This document shows positions 1 to 7,587 of a stretch of DNA of 36,264 bases, in pieces. Source of the stretch: CAZMRF01 sp964568735 (GTDB taxonomy: Bacteria > Acidobacteriota > Polarisedimenticolia > JACPZX01); assembly GCA_964568735.1 (NCBI GenBank), contig CAZMRF010000053.1, positions 1 through 36,264 on the forward strand, read 5' to 3'. The stretch's first letter is position 1; every line of letters begins with the position of its first letter. The translations under genes were made by a program, and so were the position numbers. The notes below the pieces were generated by a model that saw only the letters and a program-made list of their open reading frames with translations, did not search any database and had not been told where the DNA came from.

Positions 1-91
1 TTGCGACAATCATGCGGAAGGTCCGCCGTTGTAAAGAAGCGTCAGAGGCAGGACAGTAGATGTCGTCCGGAGGCTCGATGATCTCGGGATC

Positions 92-601
92 ATGATCAAC
101 GGGAGCTTCGTCTTCGGCCTCGATAGCGACGACCGCGAGGTCTTCCCTCGAACCGTTGAATGGGCCGTTCGGAGCGGGATCACCACGGCCACGTTCCACA
201 TCCTGACTCCATACCCCGGCACGGCCCTCTTCTCGGATATCGTCGCGCAGGATCGGCTCGTGACGCGGGACTGGGATCTCTACGACACGCGGCACGTGGT
301 CTATCGCCCCATCCGCCTCTCGCCCGAGGATCTGAAGCGCGGCTACGACTGGGCCTACGAGAGCTTCTATCGATGGGGTTCGATCTTCGAGGCCGCCGCA
401 AGCCACGCCTCGGCGAAGCACGCGCTCAAGCACTTCTTCTACAGCGCCGGATGGAAGAAGTTCGAACGGGCATGGAATCTCGTCATCCGGATCAAGCAGC
501 TCTCCCAGATGCGGCCCCTTCTCGAAGCCGTTCTCTCGCCCGTGGCGCGTGAGTCGAGTGAGGCCGCCCCGGCAAGGAGCCTCTCGGAAACCGTGTGCTA
601 G
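92..601 (+). CDS. B12-binding radical SAM protein, C-terminal part (partial)
   Basis: C-terminal portion of a cobalamin-binding radical SAM protein of the DUF4070-tailed type. Visible are the late radical SAM barrel (MINGSFVFGLDSDD, then TATFHILTPYPGT) and the tail with WDLYDTRHVVYRP and GWKKFERAWNLVIRIKQL, which match the usual end of this family. The N-terminal B12-binding domain and the CxxxCxxC iron-sulfur motif would lie left of the window. The ATG at 92 is only the first in-frame start codon: the same frame reads RRLDDLGI immediately upstream, which is also family-like, so the true protein began earlier. That frame closes at a TAA (32-34), which points to a frameshift or poor sequence at the edge. 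The substrate is unknown. The family is well supported; the start is artificial. Confidence 0.75.
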   Translation: MINGSFVFGLDSDDREVFPRTVEWAVRSGITTATFHILTPYPGTALFSDIVAQDRLVTRDWDLYDTRHVVYRPIRLSPEDLKRGYDWAYESFYRWGSIFEAAASHASAKHALKHFFYSAGWKKFERAWNLVIRIKQLSQMRPLLEAVLSPVARESSEAAPARSLSETVC

Positions 602-726
602 ACTCGCGTTTTCAAGGGGTTACGATGAGACGCGGCTGCCGGGTTTCCTTCCACACAGCCCTCACTGCGCCAGTGCGGCGACCTTCGAGAAACGGCCAGA
701 GCCGACTCCAGCGCTCCTGATCGTCC

Positions 727-3195
727 ATGGGCAAGGGGAAGAGGGGAGGCAGGCGGGAGAGAGGCCGAGGGGGCGCGGCCGACACGCCGAAGAGTTCCCG
801 CACTCCTGACCGCGGGTCTCACGAGCCATCCCCCGAAACTGATGAGCCCGAAGGGGACGGCCGCTCCGGAGAGCACGGACGGGGCGATGCAGCCAGGCCG
901 GCTGCCACCCGCGAACGCAAGCGCCCCCGATCTTCCGGAGGGCCGCCCAACCGGCTCCTCCTCCTGGGCGGCGCCTTCGGCGCGATCGTCGCCGTCATCC
1001 TCGCGTGGCTCTGGCTCGGGGGGGGCGGAAGCTCGTTCCGCGGGAATACCGGCACCTACAACATCCTGCTGGTCACGATGGACACCACCCGGGCCGACCG
1101 GATCGCCTGCTACGGGTACGAGCGTATCCGGACCCCGATCATCGACGGCCTGGCCGACCAGGGAGTCCTCTTCGAGAACGCCTACGCCCAGGCGGTGATG
1201 ACGCTCCCGTCCCACACGAGCATCATGTCGGGCCACGTGCCCCCGGCCCACGGCGTCCGCATCAACGGGAGCGCTATCGTCCGCCCCGAGGTGGAGACTC
1301 TCGCCGAGATCCTCAAGGCGGCCGGCTTCGCTACGGGCGCGACCGTGAGCGCCATGGTCCTCGATTCCATGTTCGGGCTGGACCAGGGATTCGACTATTA
1401 CGACGACAACGTCCCCGAATCGGGCTCCCACGACGTCTTCTTTTCACAGCGCCCGGCCGGGGAAGTGACCGACGCCGCCCTCGCCTGGCTCAACACGGCG
1501 CGAGCGGGACGGTGGTTCCTGTGGGCGCACTACTTCGATCCGCACACGCCTCTCAACCCGCCCTCGCCCTTCCGCGAGCAGTACGGGCCGCGCGGCTACG
1601 AAGGGGAGATCGCCTACATGGACTCCGAGATCGGGCGGCTCCTCGAAGGGGTGCGGGAGGCGGGCGCCGCCGACAGGACGATCGTCGTCCTCGTGGGGGA
1701 TCACGGCGAGGGGCTGAGGGACCACGGAGAGATGACGCACGGCGTCTTCCTCTACAACGAGATCACCCGCGTCCCGCTCGTCATCTCGGTGCCGGGCTTC
1801 ATCTCCGAGCCCCGCCGCGTGAAATCCGTCGTGCGCACCACCGACATCATGCCGACCATCCTGGATCTCCTCAGGCTTCCCTCACGTCCCTCCCTGGACG
1901 GCGTCAGCCTCTGGCCGTTGATCTCCGGCGCCACCGACGACATGGGGCTGAGCGCCTACACGGAGTCGCCCGCCTCGGCGCTCATGTACGGGTGGAGCCC
2001 GCTCGCCGCCCTCCGTTCGGGCAAATGGAAATACATCCACGGCCCCGAGCCCGAGCTGTACGACATCGAGGCCGATCCCGGTGAACGGCAGAACGTCATC
2101 GCCAGCCAGCGTGAAGTTGCCGACGATCTCCGCGAGAGGATGCGCGGCATGCTCACCGCCGTCACGCCCGTGAAGGGAAACGGCAGCGTCTCGCTCTCGC
2201 CCGAGGAGGAGGCCCGCCTCCGGAGCCTGGGCTACACCGGGGGGGCCGGGGGAGAGTTCCGCGAGATCCTGGAAGCCGATCCTGCGGCCATCATGGCGGG
2301 CACTTCCTACGGGCTCGTGGATCCCAAGAGGAAGGTCGACGCCCTGGAGCGGATCAACAAGATCTCGATGGCCTACGGAACCGGCGATTTCGTCTCGGCG
2401 GTCCGGCTGGCGCAGGACTTCCTCGCCGCCGAGCCGGACAACTTCAGCGTGAGACAATTCCTCGCCGATGCCCTGCGAGGGCTCGAGAAGTACGACGAGG
2501 CTCTCTCCGAGTACGGCAAGATCCTCAAGGAGAATCCGAACAACGTCGACGTCCTGCTGAACATCGGCTTCATCCAGAGCAAGCAGGGGAAGATCGACGC
2601 CGCGCGCGCGACGTATTTCCACGCGCTCGAGCTGCACCCGAACCACATCTACGCCCTCTCGTCGCTGGGCAACCTCTACTTCATGGAGGGCAACTATTCC
2701 GAGGCGGCGGACTACTACCGCCGGGTCCTGCTCGATCGGCCGACGCACTGGAAGTCGATCGTCGCGATGGCGCAGATCAACCGCGAGACCGGCCACAACA
2801 AGGAGGCGAAGGTCCTCTTCCGGCGCGCCGTCGAGATCAATCCCAAGGACATCGATTCGGCGCTCACCCTCGGCTGGATGCACTTCGTGGATGGCGAGAA
2901 GGAGGAGGCGCTCGCCGTGCTCGACGCGGCGGACCGGAGATTCCCGGGCCTCCCCGAGATCCACATCGCGCGTGCCGACGTGCTGTCGGCCCTCGCCCGC
3001 CTCGACGAGGCTGAGCGCGACTACCGAGCCGCTCTCGAGCGGGCCCCTCAGGCGGCGCAGGCCTGGCAGGGGCTCGGCCGGATCGCCGCGCAGCGTGGCG
3101 ACAAGGCCGAGGCCCGCCGGCTCCTCGAGCAGGCCCTGAGGATCAATCCCGGCTCCCGCGCGGCCAGGGAGGAGCTGCTCAGGCTCGGGAGCTGA
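727..3195 (+). CDS. Membrane-anchored sulfatase/phosphotransferase-fold protein with C-terminal TPR repeats
   Basis: 822 aa. A long charged, disordered N-terminus (1-75) precedes one transmembrane helix (about 76-99). An alkaline-phosphatase-superfamily sulfatase domain follows (about 112-500), and then some seven TPR units (about 545-820). Metal-site motifs are visible: LLVTMDTTRADR near 115 and VGDHGEG at 323-329. The nucleophile region reads TLPSHTS (159-165), so the position held by the formylglycine Cys/Ser in true sulfatases is Thr159. A formylglycine-dependent sulfatase is therefore unlikely; a Thr-nucleophile phospho- or glycerophospho-transferase/hydrolase is possible, as in LtaS-type enzymes. 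The TPRs probably bind a protein partner. The gene stands alone between the radical SAM gene and the signalling operon. Fold confident, substrate unknown. Confidence 0.85.
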   Translation: MGKGKRGGRRERGRGGAADTPKSSRTPDRGSHEPSPETDEPEGDGRSGEHGRGDAARPAATRERKRPRSSGGPPNRLLLLGGAFGAIVAVILAWLWLGGGGSSFRGNTGTYNILLVTMDTTRADRIACYGYERIRTPIIDGLADQGVLFENAYAQAVMTLPSHTSIMSGHVPPAHGVRINGSAIVRPEVETLAEILKAAGFATGATVSAMVLDSMFGLDQGFDYYDDNVPESGSHDVFFSQRPAGEVTDAALAWLNTARAGRWFLWAHYFDPHTPLNPPSPFREQYGPRGYEGEIAYMDSEIGRLLEGVREAGAADRTIVVLVGDHGEGLRDHGEMTHGVFLYNEITRVPLVISVPGFISEPRRVKSVVRTTDIMPTILDLLRLPSRPSLDGVSLWPLISGATDDMGLSAYTESPASALMYGWSPLAALRSGKWKYIHGPEPELYDIEADPGERQNVIASQREVADDLRERMRGMLTAVTPVKGNGSVSLSPEEEARLRSLGYTGGAGGEFREILEADPAAIMAGTSYGLVDPKRKVDALERINKISMAYGTGDFVSAVRLAQDFLAAEPDNFSVRQFLADALRGLEKYDEALSEYGKILKENPNNVDVLLNIGFIQSKQGKIDAARATYFHALELHPNHIYALSSLGNLYFMEGNYSEAADYYRRVLLDRPTHWKSIVAMAQINRETGHNKEAKVLFRRAVEINPKDIDSALTLGWMHFVDGEKEEALAVLDAADRRFPGLPEIHIARADVLSALARLDEAERDYRAALERAPQAAQAWQGLGRIAAQRGDKAEARRLLEQALRINPGSRAAREELLRLGS

Positions 3196-3254
3196 GACGG
3201 CCAGGCAAGGAGCCGTGAACCTCCGGAACGCCTGCAATTCTGCGCTCCATCTCC

Positions 3255-3284
3255 TTGCGGCGCCTTCGAGTGCGGGAGTACCAT
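3255..3284 (+). promoter_or_regulatory. Possible sigma-70-like promoter for the signalling/adaptor operon
   Basis: TTGCGG (3255-3260) and TACCAT (3279-3284) are separated by 18 bases, about 75 bases ahead of the GTG start at 3359. The match is only partial (3/6 and 4/6) in GC-rich DNA. The 163-base gap after the TPR-sulfatase gene is the only sizeable space before this operon, so a promoter is expected somewhere in it. Confidence 0.3.
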
Positions 3285-3358
3285 TCACGACTGACCCCAG
3301 GTTTCGCCCCGGACCGGCACGCCGCCGGGTGCCCACGGGCCATGTCGCGGAGTGACAG

Positions 3359-5158
3359 GTGAGCTCCCTCCTGCGCCGCATCCTCTTCCGGCTGGGCCTG
3401 ACGGGGAAGCTCCTCGTCCACGTCGGGTGGATCCTCGCCCTGTCGCTGGGGCTCCTGGCCGGCCTGGCCGGCTGGGGCGGAAGGCGCGCCATCAGGGCCG
3501 AGCTGGAGAAGACGGAGAAGGTGCGGCTCCTGGATTGGGCGTCGCGCCACCTGGAGCTTCTCGAGAGCGAGAACAGGTGGGAGCTTGCGAAGGAGATCGA
3601 GGAGCTCGACCGCGATCCCTACGTCCTTTTCGCCGGGATCTACGACCGGCAGGGCAAGCTCATGGCCCGGACGGGAGACTCCGGAGCGGACAGCCGATCC
3701 CACACGCTTCATCTGTTCGTCGAGCTGCGCACCGGTCTCATCCGCCAGTACGCCTCGTCGCCGCCGGTGAGCCGCCCCCTGCCCCTGCCGGGCACCGTAG
3801 CGCACGGAGCCGCTGAGCCGGGCGCGGCCTTTCGGGACGGCTTCGGATCGGTCCTCGCCGATCTGGGAAAGCGGAGCGAGGATCTCGTCGGCTTTGCCGA
3901 GGTGACGCTCGACACGGCCCCGCTCGACGCGCTGGCATGGGGAGTCCTCGGCCCCGTCGTTCTGGCGGCGGCTCTGCTCTTCCTCGGCGGGCTCGGGGCG
4001 ACCTGGCTTCTCGTCCGTTCCGTCACTTCGCCGCTGAGGATGCTGCGGGCCCGGGCGGACCGGCTGGCGGCGGGCGAGACGGATCTTCACTTCCACGAGG
4101 TCCCGCGCCCCGCCGACGAGGTCGGCATCCTGGCCACCCAGCTCAGCGTCATGGCCGCGACGCTCGAGCGATCCCGCGCGAGCCTGGAGGAGCACGTACG
4201 CCTCCGCGAGACGGCCCTCGCGAACGAAGGCGAGCGCGTGAGGAAGATCGCCCACGACCTCCGCAACCCTCTCTCCTCGATCCTCGCCTTCGCGGAGATC
4301 CTCGAAGACGAATCGCACAAGGAGCCGGAGCGGCGGGCTTTCCTGGATCGCATCCGATCGGAGGCGCAGCGTCTCGAGTGCGTGGTCGCCAGGCTCGAGG
4401 AGGGGGACGAGGCGGGGCAAGGCACACCGGCTCGCAGGCCCCTCTCCGTCATCCTCGTCGTCTCCGGTGACGCGGGCCTGCGCGGGATCGTGCGCGGAGT
4501 CCTCGAGCGGGACGGCCTCCGGGTGAGCGAAGCCGCGGATCCCCCCGAAGCGCGGGGAAGGCTCGGCGAAGGGCTGCCCGACGCGATCCTCCTCGATCTC
4601 TTCATGGAGGGAGGAGCGGCCTTCGAGGTCATGCTGGACATCCGCTCGGCCGCTTCCGGCGGCCGGGAGGTGCCAATCCTGGCCCTGGCCGTCCTGCGCG
4701 ACGGGGATCGATTCGAGGCCGCCGACGTCCACTTCCGCTCGAAGCCCGTCCCGAGAGAGGACCTCCTCGCGGCCGCCCACGCCGCGTCGGGGGGCGATCG
4801 ACCACGGCGCGTGCTGATCGTGGACGATGATCGATTCCTGGCCGAGGGGATCCGGTCGATCCTCGCCTCCGGCGGATTCCAGGCGGAGTCCACGGAGGCG
4901 GGCGAGGAGGCGCTCCGCACGGCCGCCCGCAACCCGCCGGGCCTGGTCGTGCTGGATCTCGGCCTGCCCGACCTGGACGGGATCGAGGTGCTGAGGCGCC
5001 TGCGCGGGCGGCCCGAGACGAGGAGGACGCCTGTCATCCTCCTGACCGGCCACGCCATTCCGGCCGGCTCGTCGGTGGCGTGGAGCGAGAGCGTGCTGGG
5101 CCCGCAGACTTTCGCGGCAGGCATCCGGGCGGCGCTCAAGTCCGTGGCCGGAGGCTGA
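3359..5158 (+). CDS. Hybrid histidine-kinase-like protein: TM sensor, HAMP, HisKA, two receivers, no ATPase domain
   Basis: 599 aa, GTG start with GGAG about seven bases upstream. Order of parts: TM1 (about 18-38), periplasmic sensor of about 155 residues, TM2 (about 195-222), HAMP linker, a HisKA helix with AHDLRNPLSSI (His299), then directly two receiver-like domains (about 362-480 and 482-599). No HATPase_c domain (N, G1, G2 boxes) is present, so it cannot autophosphorylate as drawn. The first receiver has VVSGD in place of the acidic pocket but keeps LLDLF and SKP. The second has VDDDRF, LDLGLPD and LLTGH but lacks the conserved Lys. It may act as a phosphorelay scaffold or membrane sensor that needs an outside kinase. 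First gene of the operon that leads to the M50 fusion. Confidence 0.82.
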   Translation: MSSLLRRILFRLGLTGKLLVHVGWILALSLGLLAGLAGWGGRRAIRAELEKTEKVRLLDWASRHLELLESENRWELAKEIEELDRDPYVLFAGIYDRQGKLMARTGDSGADSRSHTLHLFVELRTGLIRQYASSPPVSRPLPLPGTVAHGAAEPGAAFRDGFGSVLADLGKRSEDLVGFAEVTLDTAPLDALAWGVLGPVVLAAALLFLGGLGATWLLVRSVTSPLRMLRARADRLAAGETDLHFHEVPRPADEVGILATQLSVMAATLERSRASLEEHVRLRETALANEGERVRKIAHDLRNPLSSILAFAEILEDESHKEPERRAFLDRIRSEAQRLECVVARLEEGDEAGQGTPARRPLSVILVVSGDAGLRGIVRGVLERDGLRVSEAADPPEARGRLGEGLPDAILLDLFMEGGAAFEVMLDIRSAASGGREVPILALAVLRDGDRFEAADVHFRSKPVPREDLLAAAHAASGGDRPRRVLIVDDDRFLAEGIRSILASGGFQAESTEAGEEALRTAARNPPGLVVLDLGLPDLDGIEVLRRLRGRPETRRTPVILLTGHAIPAGSSVAWSESVLGPQTFAAGIRAALKSVAGG

Positions 5159-5206
5159 ACGAGGAACGGGGGATCCGGAGTCCCAGGGCTCACGACCGGG
5201 GGGGCG

Positions 5207-5590
5207 ATGGCGCGCAAGGTCCTGATCTGCGATGACGAGGCAGCGCCGCTCGAGGCGATGGCCTACTCCGTCCGCAAGGCGGGCTTCGAGGTCGTCACCG
5301 CGAGCGACGGCGAAGAGGCGGTGGCCAAGGCCCGGGAGCACCAGCCCGCGCTCGTGCTTCTCGACATCGACATGCCCCGCAAGGACGGGTACCAGGCCTG
5401 CGAGGAGATCAAGAGCGATCCCTTGACCCGTTCCGCCCGCGTCCTCATCCTCACGGCTTTCGCGCAGGAGTTCCAGAAGAAGCGGGCCCTTGCCGCCGGG
5501 GCGGACGAGATCATGACGAAGCCCTTCAGCCCGCGAAAACTCAGAGAGCGGATCCTGGCGCTGCTCGGAGGGCCGGAGGAGAGCGCGTGA
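5207..5590 (+). CDS. CheY-like single-domain response regulator
   Basis: 127 aa, a stand-alone receiver with the full residue set: acidic pocket D9/D10, phosphoacceptor D53 in LLDIDMP, T83 and K105 in the TKPF motif. There is no output domain, so it should act by protein-protein contact or as a phosphorelay intermediate. A G-rich stretch (ccggggggcg) lies just ahead of the ATG. It sits 48 bases after the ATPase-less hybrid protein, and its stop overlaps the GTG start of the next gene (GTGA at 5587-5590), indicating translational coupling to the GAF-HlyD fusion. Confidence 0.92.
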   Translation: MARKVLICDDEAAPLEAMAYSVRKAGFEVVTASDGEEAVAKAREHQPALVLLDIDMPRKDGYQACEEIKSDPLTRSARVLILTAFAQEFQKKRALAAGADEIMTKPFSPRKLRERILALLGGPEESA

Positions 5591-7587
5591 GCGAGCCGGC
5601 GGGGGGGCAGAGCGAAGCCCACCGCCTCGAGGCGGTCACCGAGGAGCTCCTCGCGGTCTACGAGGAGATCAACGTCCTCTACAGCATTGCGGAGATCGCG
5701 GCGGCCTCGGCCGACGTCGCGGCCGTCTCCAGGAAGATCCTCGCCGAGGCCGTCACGCTCCTCTCGGCGGAGGTGGGCTTCATCCTCTACGACGGCGAGG
5801 AGCTGCGGGGGGAGGAGCCCGAGCCCGTCGGACTCGACCTGGAAGCCTGCCGCCAGGTGGGAGCCCTCCTCTCGAAGCGGCTCCTCGCCAACGCGGCCGA
5901 GGTCATCGCGCCGTTCACCGCGGGTGCGGAGATCCCACGGGCTCCCGAGGCCGTCGTGGCCGCGCCGCTCATGGTCGAGGGCGAGCGGCTCGGCCTCATC
6001 GCGCTCGGCCGCCGGGGCAGGGGCGCGACCTTCACGGCGGGCGATCAGAAGATCGTCTCCGTCCTCGCCACCCAGGCGGCCCTCGTCCTCGCCCAGCGGC
6101 GCAACCTCGACCTCTCGCTCCTCGCGAGAAAGCTCGAGGAGCGAACCGTCGCCCTGAAGGGAGTCGTCGAGGTCGGGCGCGAGATCACTTCCACGCTCGA
6201 TCTGGCTCGCGTTCTCCGCGCCGTCGCCGACCTTCCGGCAAGGACCCTCGGCTTCGATCGATGCGGCGTCCTGATCCAGCACTCCGGCCGGTACAGGATC
6301 CAGGCTCTCTCGGGGATGGTCCACGTCGACCGGGCGGACCCCGAGGTGGCCTCGCTCGAGCGGCTCCTCGTATGGGCGGCGGGAAGAGGCGCGGCCTTCA
6401 CGGCCATCCGTGAAGAGAACGAGGGTGGCACGGAGGAGATCCGCTGCAGCACCTTTCCGGTCGGAACGGCCCAGGGCGGCGGCGCCGACACCCCGGCGGC
6501 GAGGGACTTCGAGCCGACCGCGAGGGAGCACTTCGAAGTCTCCCGTTCACGCGTGGTCCTCGCGATCCCGCTCGTCGACGATCAAGGCACCCTGGGAGCG
6601 ATCGGGCTGGAGTCCGAGCGTCCCGAGGCGCTCACCGAGGCGGCGATGGAGGCCGCGCTCGTGCTCGCGCACCAGGCCACCGTCGCCATCAGGAACGGCC
6701 GCCTCTACCGGGATCTGCCCTTCATCTCGATCCTGCAACCCATCCAGCGCGGGTGGGAGCGGGTGGGGCGCCTCCGCGGGCGGAGGCTCGCGCTCTGGGG
6801 GGGAGGCGCGGCCGCGCTCCTGCTGGCGTCGATCCTCGTTCCGTGGGAGTTCCGCGTCCCGGGTACCTTCACCCTTCATCCCGCGCGGCGCATCGAGGTG
6901 GTCTCGCCGGTGCGTGGCGTCATCCGCCGGGTGAGCCCGCTGGCGGAAGGCGCTTTCGTTCGCGAGGGCGACCCGATCGCCTGGGTCGACGACACCGACT
7001 GGCGCCTGAAGCTGAACGAAGCCGACTGGAAGCTCCAGGAAGCGCTTCGGGAGGCCTCGCGCCTCGAGGTCGAGGGGCGCTCGGGGGAGGCGCGGATCCG
7101 GAGGCTCGAGGGGGCGCGATGGCGCGCCGAGCGGGATCTCCTCGCGGAGAAAATCGAGCAGGCTGTCCTGCGCGCGCCGGCGGAAGGCGTCCTCATCACG
7201 CCCCGCCTCGGCGAGAGGAGCGGCGAGCTGCTGGAGGTCGGCTCGATTCTCTGCACCCTCGCCGACCTCCGCTCGCTCAGGGCCGAGATCGCCGTCGAGG
7301 AGGGGGAAGCCGACGCTCTCTCCACGGAGCTTCCCGTTCCGGCCGTTCTGAAGCTGCAGGCCTTCCCGGAGCGGGATGTTCTGGCGCAGGTGGAGTCCGT
7401 GCGCCCCGCGGCGGAGATCATCGAGGGGAAGCGATCGCTCGTGGCCGAAGCCGTCGTGACGAGCCCGGCCGGAGATCTCCGTCCCGGCATGACGGGGCAG
7501 GCCCGCGTCACCGTGGGGCGGCGCAGCGTCGCCTGGCTCCTGCTTCGTGGACCCTGGAGATTCGTCATGAGGCGGGCCTGGTGGTGA
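5587..7587 (+). CDS. Double-GAF sensor fused by a TM helix to an HlyD-type adaptor
   Basis: 666 aa, GTG start inside a GTGA overlap with the receiver gene. A short coiled coil leads into GAF1 (about 15-180) and GAF2 (about 195-378). One TM helix follows (about 402-421, LALWGGGAAALLLASILVPW), then an HlyD/biotinyl-lipoyl barrel-sandwich with a coiled-coil hairpin and beta-barrel (about 425-645). The topology implies cytoplasmic GAF domains that sense a ligand or partner and a periplasmic adaptor domain. The protein ends WRFVMRRAWW, sharing the spacing WR-x6-WW with the C-terminus of the M50 fusion encoded two genes downstream. No pump gene is present nearby, so the adaptor probably works with the M50 fusion. 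Domain calls are confident; the role is inferred. Confidence 0.85.
   Translation: MSEPAGGQSEAHRLEAVTEELLAVYEEINVLYSIAEIAAASADVAAVSRKILAEAVTLLSAEVGFILYDGEELRGEEPEPVGLDLEACRQVGALLSKRLLANAAEVIAPFTAGAEIPRAPEAVVAAPLMVEGERLGLIALGRRGRGATFTAGDQKIVSVLATQAALVLAQRRNLDLSLLARKLEERTVALKGVVEVGREITSTLDLARVLRAVADLPARTLGFDRCGVLIQHSGRYRIQALSGMVHVDRADPEVASLERLLVWAAGRGAAFTAIREENEGGTEEIRCSTFPVGTAQGGGADTPAARDFEPTAREHFEVSRSRVVLAIPLVDDQGTLGAIGLESERPEALTEAAMEAALVLAHQATVAIRNGRLYRDLPFISILQPIQRGWERVGRLRGRRLALWGGGAAALLLASILVPWEFRVPGTFTLHPARRIEVVSPVRGVIRRVSPLAEGAFVREGDPIAWVDDTDWRLKLNEADWKLQEALREASRLEVEGRSGEARIRRLEGARWRAERDLLAEKIEQAVLRAPAEGVLITPRLGERSGELLEVGSILCTLADLRSLRAEIAVEEGEADALSTELPVPAVLKLQAFPERDVLAQVESVRPAAEIIEGKRSLVAEAVVTSPAGDLRPGMTGQARVTVGRRSVAWLLLRGPWRFVMRRAWW

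Noticed and set aside
3179..5341. Minus-strand open frame of 720 codons
   Set aside because: Antisense shadow of the hybrid sensor gene; low-complexity composition and no recognisable motif.
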